Of a stretch of DNA of 7,788 bases, positions 6,587 through 7,788 are shown piece after piece. Position 1 is the first letter of the stretch; every line of letters starts with the position of its first letter. The translations under genes were made by a program, and so were the position numbers. This DNA comes from Bacteroidales bacterium H10 (GTDB lineage Bacteria; Bacteroidota; Bacteroidia; Bacteroidales; Muribaculaceae), in contig DAAV01000091.1 in NCBI GenBank assembly GCA_001701295.1, positions 1-7,788 on the forward strand, read 5' to 3'. The notes beneath the pieces were generated by a model. The model was given only the letters and a program-made list of their open reading frames with translations. It searched no databases and was not told where the DNA came from.

Positions 6587-7110
6587 CACCTTTCGGACCG
6601 ACACCCGCATGGATACGGGCTTATATACACGCAAAGCGTGAAGGCTTTGAAGAGAGAGAAGCGCGGCTCCGCGCTTCTCTCTCTTGCGGAATAAAGGGAA
6701 AACAGTTCGCCCGCTGCCGGCTTTCGACCGGCACCCTCACAGTGCCCGTAGAGGGAGGCGGAGATGTATTGAAGAAAAAAACGGCAAATCCCGTTCTGTC
6801 AGAACACGGCAAATGGAGAAGGGAGCATATCGGAGCGATAAACGCTGCCTATGGCAGGACACCCTTCTACGCGCACCTCATAGCCGAGATAGATGCAGTC
6901 TACGCAGGCTCGGAAGGAATAACACTCGAGGACTTCAATTCCAGACTTACAGATGTGGTCTTCGGCTGGTTTGATCAGGGCGCCCTCACGAGCACCGGAG
7001 ACGAAAGAATCGAGAAGGTCAGAAAAGAGATCTCGGCCAAAGTGAATGAGGATCTTTCAATTTTTGACGCGCTTTTCCGTTTAGGAAGAGAGGCGGTGTT
7101 CGCGCTGTAG
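6580..7110 (+). CDS. WbqC-family protein
   Basis: A WbqC-like family member (176 aa), a group often found in glycan or O-antigen loci of Proteobacteria and as a lone core gene in Bacteroidetes; biochemical function is unproven. The family core is visible: TPFGPTPAWIRAY near the start (3-15), KQFARCRLSTG...TLTVPVE (41-58) and SEHGKWRREHIGAINAAYGRTPFY (74-97), followed by an acidic helical C-terminus. The start overlaps the lepB stop by 7 bp with GGGGAA just upstream, and the N-terminal motif follows immediately, so 6580 is well supported. Residues 24-35 (EEREARLRASLS) are encoded by a perfect palindrome and seem to be extra: the spacing from TPAW to KQ is about 9 residues longer than in the relatives I recall. 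No signal peptide; expected in the cytoplasm. Confidence 0.85.
   Translation: MVTPFGPTPAWIRAYIHAKREGFEEREARLRASLSCGIKGKQFARCRLSTGTLTVPVEGGGDVLKKKTANPVLSEHGKWRREHIGAINAAYGRTPFYAHLIAEIDAVYAGSEGITLEDFNSRLTDVVFGWFDQGALTSTGDERIEKVRKEISAKVNEDLSIFDALFRLGREAVFAL
6650..6685. repeat. Perfect 16-bp-arm palindrome inside the WbqC-family gene
   Basis: Bases 6650-6665 pair without mismatch to 6670-6685 around a GCTC loop (6666-6669). The arms are AAGAGAGAGAAGCGCG and its exact complement. It begins 64 bp after the lepB stop codon and stays in frame across 12 codons. It could be an mRNA hairpin attenuating the downstream genes, or an inserted palindromic element. There is no T-tract, so a classical terminator is unlikely. 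Confidence 0.9.
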
Positions 7111-7132
7111 CGATCCGACGACAAGAGGAGGA

Positions 7133-7153
7133 GTAAAAGCCTCAGGCTTTTAC
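7133..7153. terminator. Palindrome after the WbqC-family gene, possible bidirectional terminator
   Basis: GTAAAAGCC (7133-7141) and GGCTTTTAC (7145-7153) form a perfect 9-bp stem around a TCA loop, 22 bp after the stop codon. The A4 and T4 runs lie in opposite arms, as in bidirectional terminators, but no T-run extends past the stem. It may only partly end transcription before the next gene. Confidence 0.45.
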
Positions 7154-7171
7154 CACACAACCCGGGGATCG

Positions 7172-7203
7172 GGAGCCGGACACAATGAGGAGCCGGATAC
7201 AAT
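7172..7203 (+). repeat. Direct repeat upstream of the DUF4294 gene
   Basis: GGAGCCGGACACAAT (7172-7186) and GGAGCCGGATACAAT (7189-7203) match at 14 of 15 positions with a 17-bp period. The pair lies 13-44 bp before the start codon of the next gene. It may be a paired regulatory site or a local duplication. Confidence 0.75.
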
Positions 7204-7215
7204 AAAAGGGGTAGA

Positions 7216-7788
7216 ATGGAAATAAAATCTGGATTCACAGGGAATAAACCACATATCACGAGGATAGGGACGGGAGTCCCCGTCCTGATGACAGTCTTCC
7301 TGATGATCTTCGGGATATGGACCCATGCGTCCGCACAAGAGACGGAAGGTGAGGTCAGACTCAAGGTAAAAGCCTATGAGGGATACACACGTTTTGTGGA
7401 TGAATACGGCGACACATGCCGGATGACTTATATCCGCAATATCACGGTCTATCCTCCAATGAAGTTCAAGAACAAAAAGGAGGAGGAATTCTACTGGCGT
7501 ACCGTACGCGACGTGAAGAAAACCCTGCCATACGCAAAACTTGCTTTCTCCACGCTTTGCGAGACTTACGAGTATATTCAGACCATCCCAGACAAGAAAA
7601 CGCGCGAGAAGCACCTCAAAACGCTCGAGAAGGACATATTCAACCAATACAAGCCAGTAGTAAAGAAAATGACGAAAGGGCAAGGCAAAATCATGCTGAA
7701 ACTCATCAACCGGGAAACAGACCAGACATCGTACAATATAGTGAAAGCGTTCTTAGGGAGTTTCCGGGCCGGCTTCTGGCAGACTTTT
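7216..7788 (+). CDS. DUF4294-domain exported protein, 3' end outside window
   Basis: The frame is open for 191 codons from the ATG at 7216 to the right edge. The start is supported by AGGGG at 7207-7211, four bases upstream, one of the few Shine-Dalgarno-like sites here. A long basic N-region precedes a hydrophobic core (VPVLMTVFLMIFGIW), with likely cleavage after ASA (40) before QETEG, so the protein is exported. The mature part matches what I recall of DUF4294 in Bacteroidetes: FYWRTVRDVKKTLPYAKLA, TYEYIQTIPDKKTREKHLK, an FNQYKPVVKKMT-like helix, QGKIMLKLINRETDQTSY and finally LGSFRAGFWQTF at the edge. Few residues of the conserved domain should be missing, although some members have a further tail. 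Function is unknown. It lies 105 bp after the WbqC-family gene in the same direction and could share its transcript or start from its own promoter. Confidence 0.88.
   Translation, partial: MEIKSGFTGNKPHITRIGTGVPVLMTVFLMIFGIWTHASAQETEGEVRLKVKAYEGYTRFVDEYGDTCRMTYIRNITVYPPMKFKNKKEEEFYWRTVRDVKKTLPYAKLAFSTLCETYEYIQTIPDKKTREKHLKTLEKDIFNQYKPVVKKMTKGQGKIMLKLINRETDQTSYNIVKAFLGSFRAGFWQTF

Noticed and set aside
5459..6634. Long reverse-strand open frame (391 codons) opposite lepB
   Set aside because: It is fully antisense to a gene with intact catalytic motifs and has no recognisable domain of its own; it arises from the codon pattern of lepB.
7185..7205. Six-codon ATG-to-TAA frame before the DUF4294 gene, as a leader peptide
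   Set aside because: It is produced by the direct repeat, has no ribosome site or regulatory codon run, and shows no attenuator hairpins.
1..7788. Search for a defence system, prophage, insertion sequence, CRISPR array or tRNA
   Set aside because: No transposase, integrase, nuclease-effector, phage structural protein, regularly spaced repeats or cloverleaf sequence could be seen; the content is ordinary core genome.

Overview
This window reads as a chromosomal housekeeping segment from a member of the Bacteroidales. The evidence is the protein families present (PCMD domain, DUF4294, the Bacteroidetes form of WbqC, a large signal peptidase I), promoter -7 boxes of the Bacteroidetes type TAnnTTTG, and weak or absent Shine-Dalgarno sequences at most starts. 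The roughly balanced base composition and the low similarity I recall to Bacteroides proteins make Muribaculaceae a reasonable guess, but that is inference. I see no mobile element, CRISPR array, rRNA or tRNA.

Left part (1-1110): the 3' portion of queG (epoxyqueuosine reductase, last step of queuosine synthesis) runs off the left edge. It converges with a small reverse-strand gene of unknown function (about 110 aa), and the two 3' ends overlap by 21 bp. A ~100-bp divergent promoter region (1111-1214) separates that small gene from the next block.

Middle left (1215-2651): a tight forward cluster, rnpA (RNase P protein) - yidD (membrane insertion factor) - TatD-family metal hydrolase. rnpA and yidD overlap, and TatD follows 20 bp later. 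A secreted protein of unknown function (2732-3286) then has its own short upstream region with an inverted repeat and a near-consensus -7 box. A possible terminator lies at its 3' end.

Middle right to right edge (3348-7788): a new forward unit begins at a -7 box only 7 bp from the start codon. It holds a PCMD-domain exported protein, dapB (lysine/diaminopimelate synthesis), lepB (signal peptidase I, 503 aa with large insertions) and a WbqC-family protein. Gaps or overlaps are 3 bp, -4 bp and -7 bp, so these are very probably co-transcribed. After a 105-bp gap holding a palindrome and a short direct repeat comes a DUF4294 exported protein, cut by the right edge. The common theme is the cell envelope: a peptidoglycan precursor, signal-peptide removal, a glycan-associated protein and two exported proteins.

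No clearly novel system is present. The most unusual local feature is a perfect 16-bp-arm palindrome lying in frame inside the N-terminal part of the WbqC-family gene, with a second palindrome just past its stop codon.
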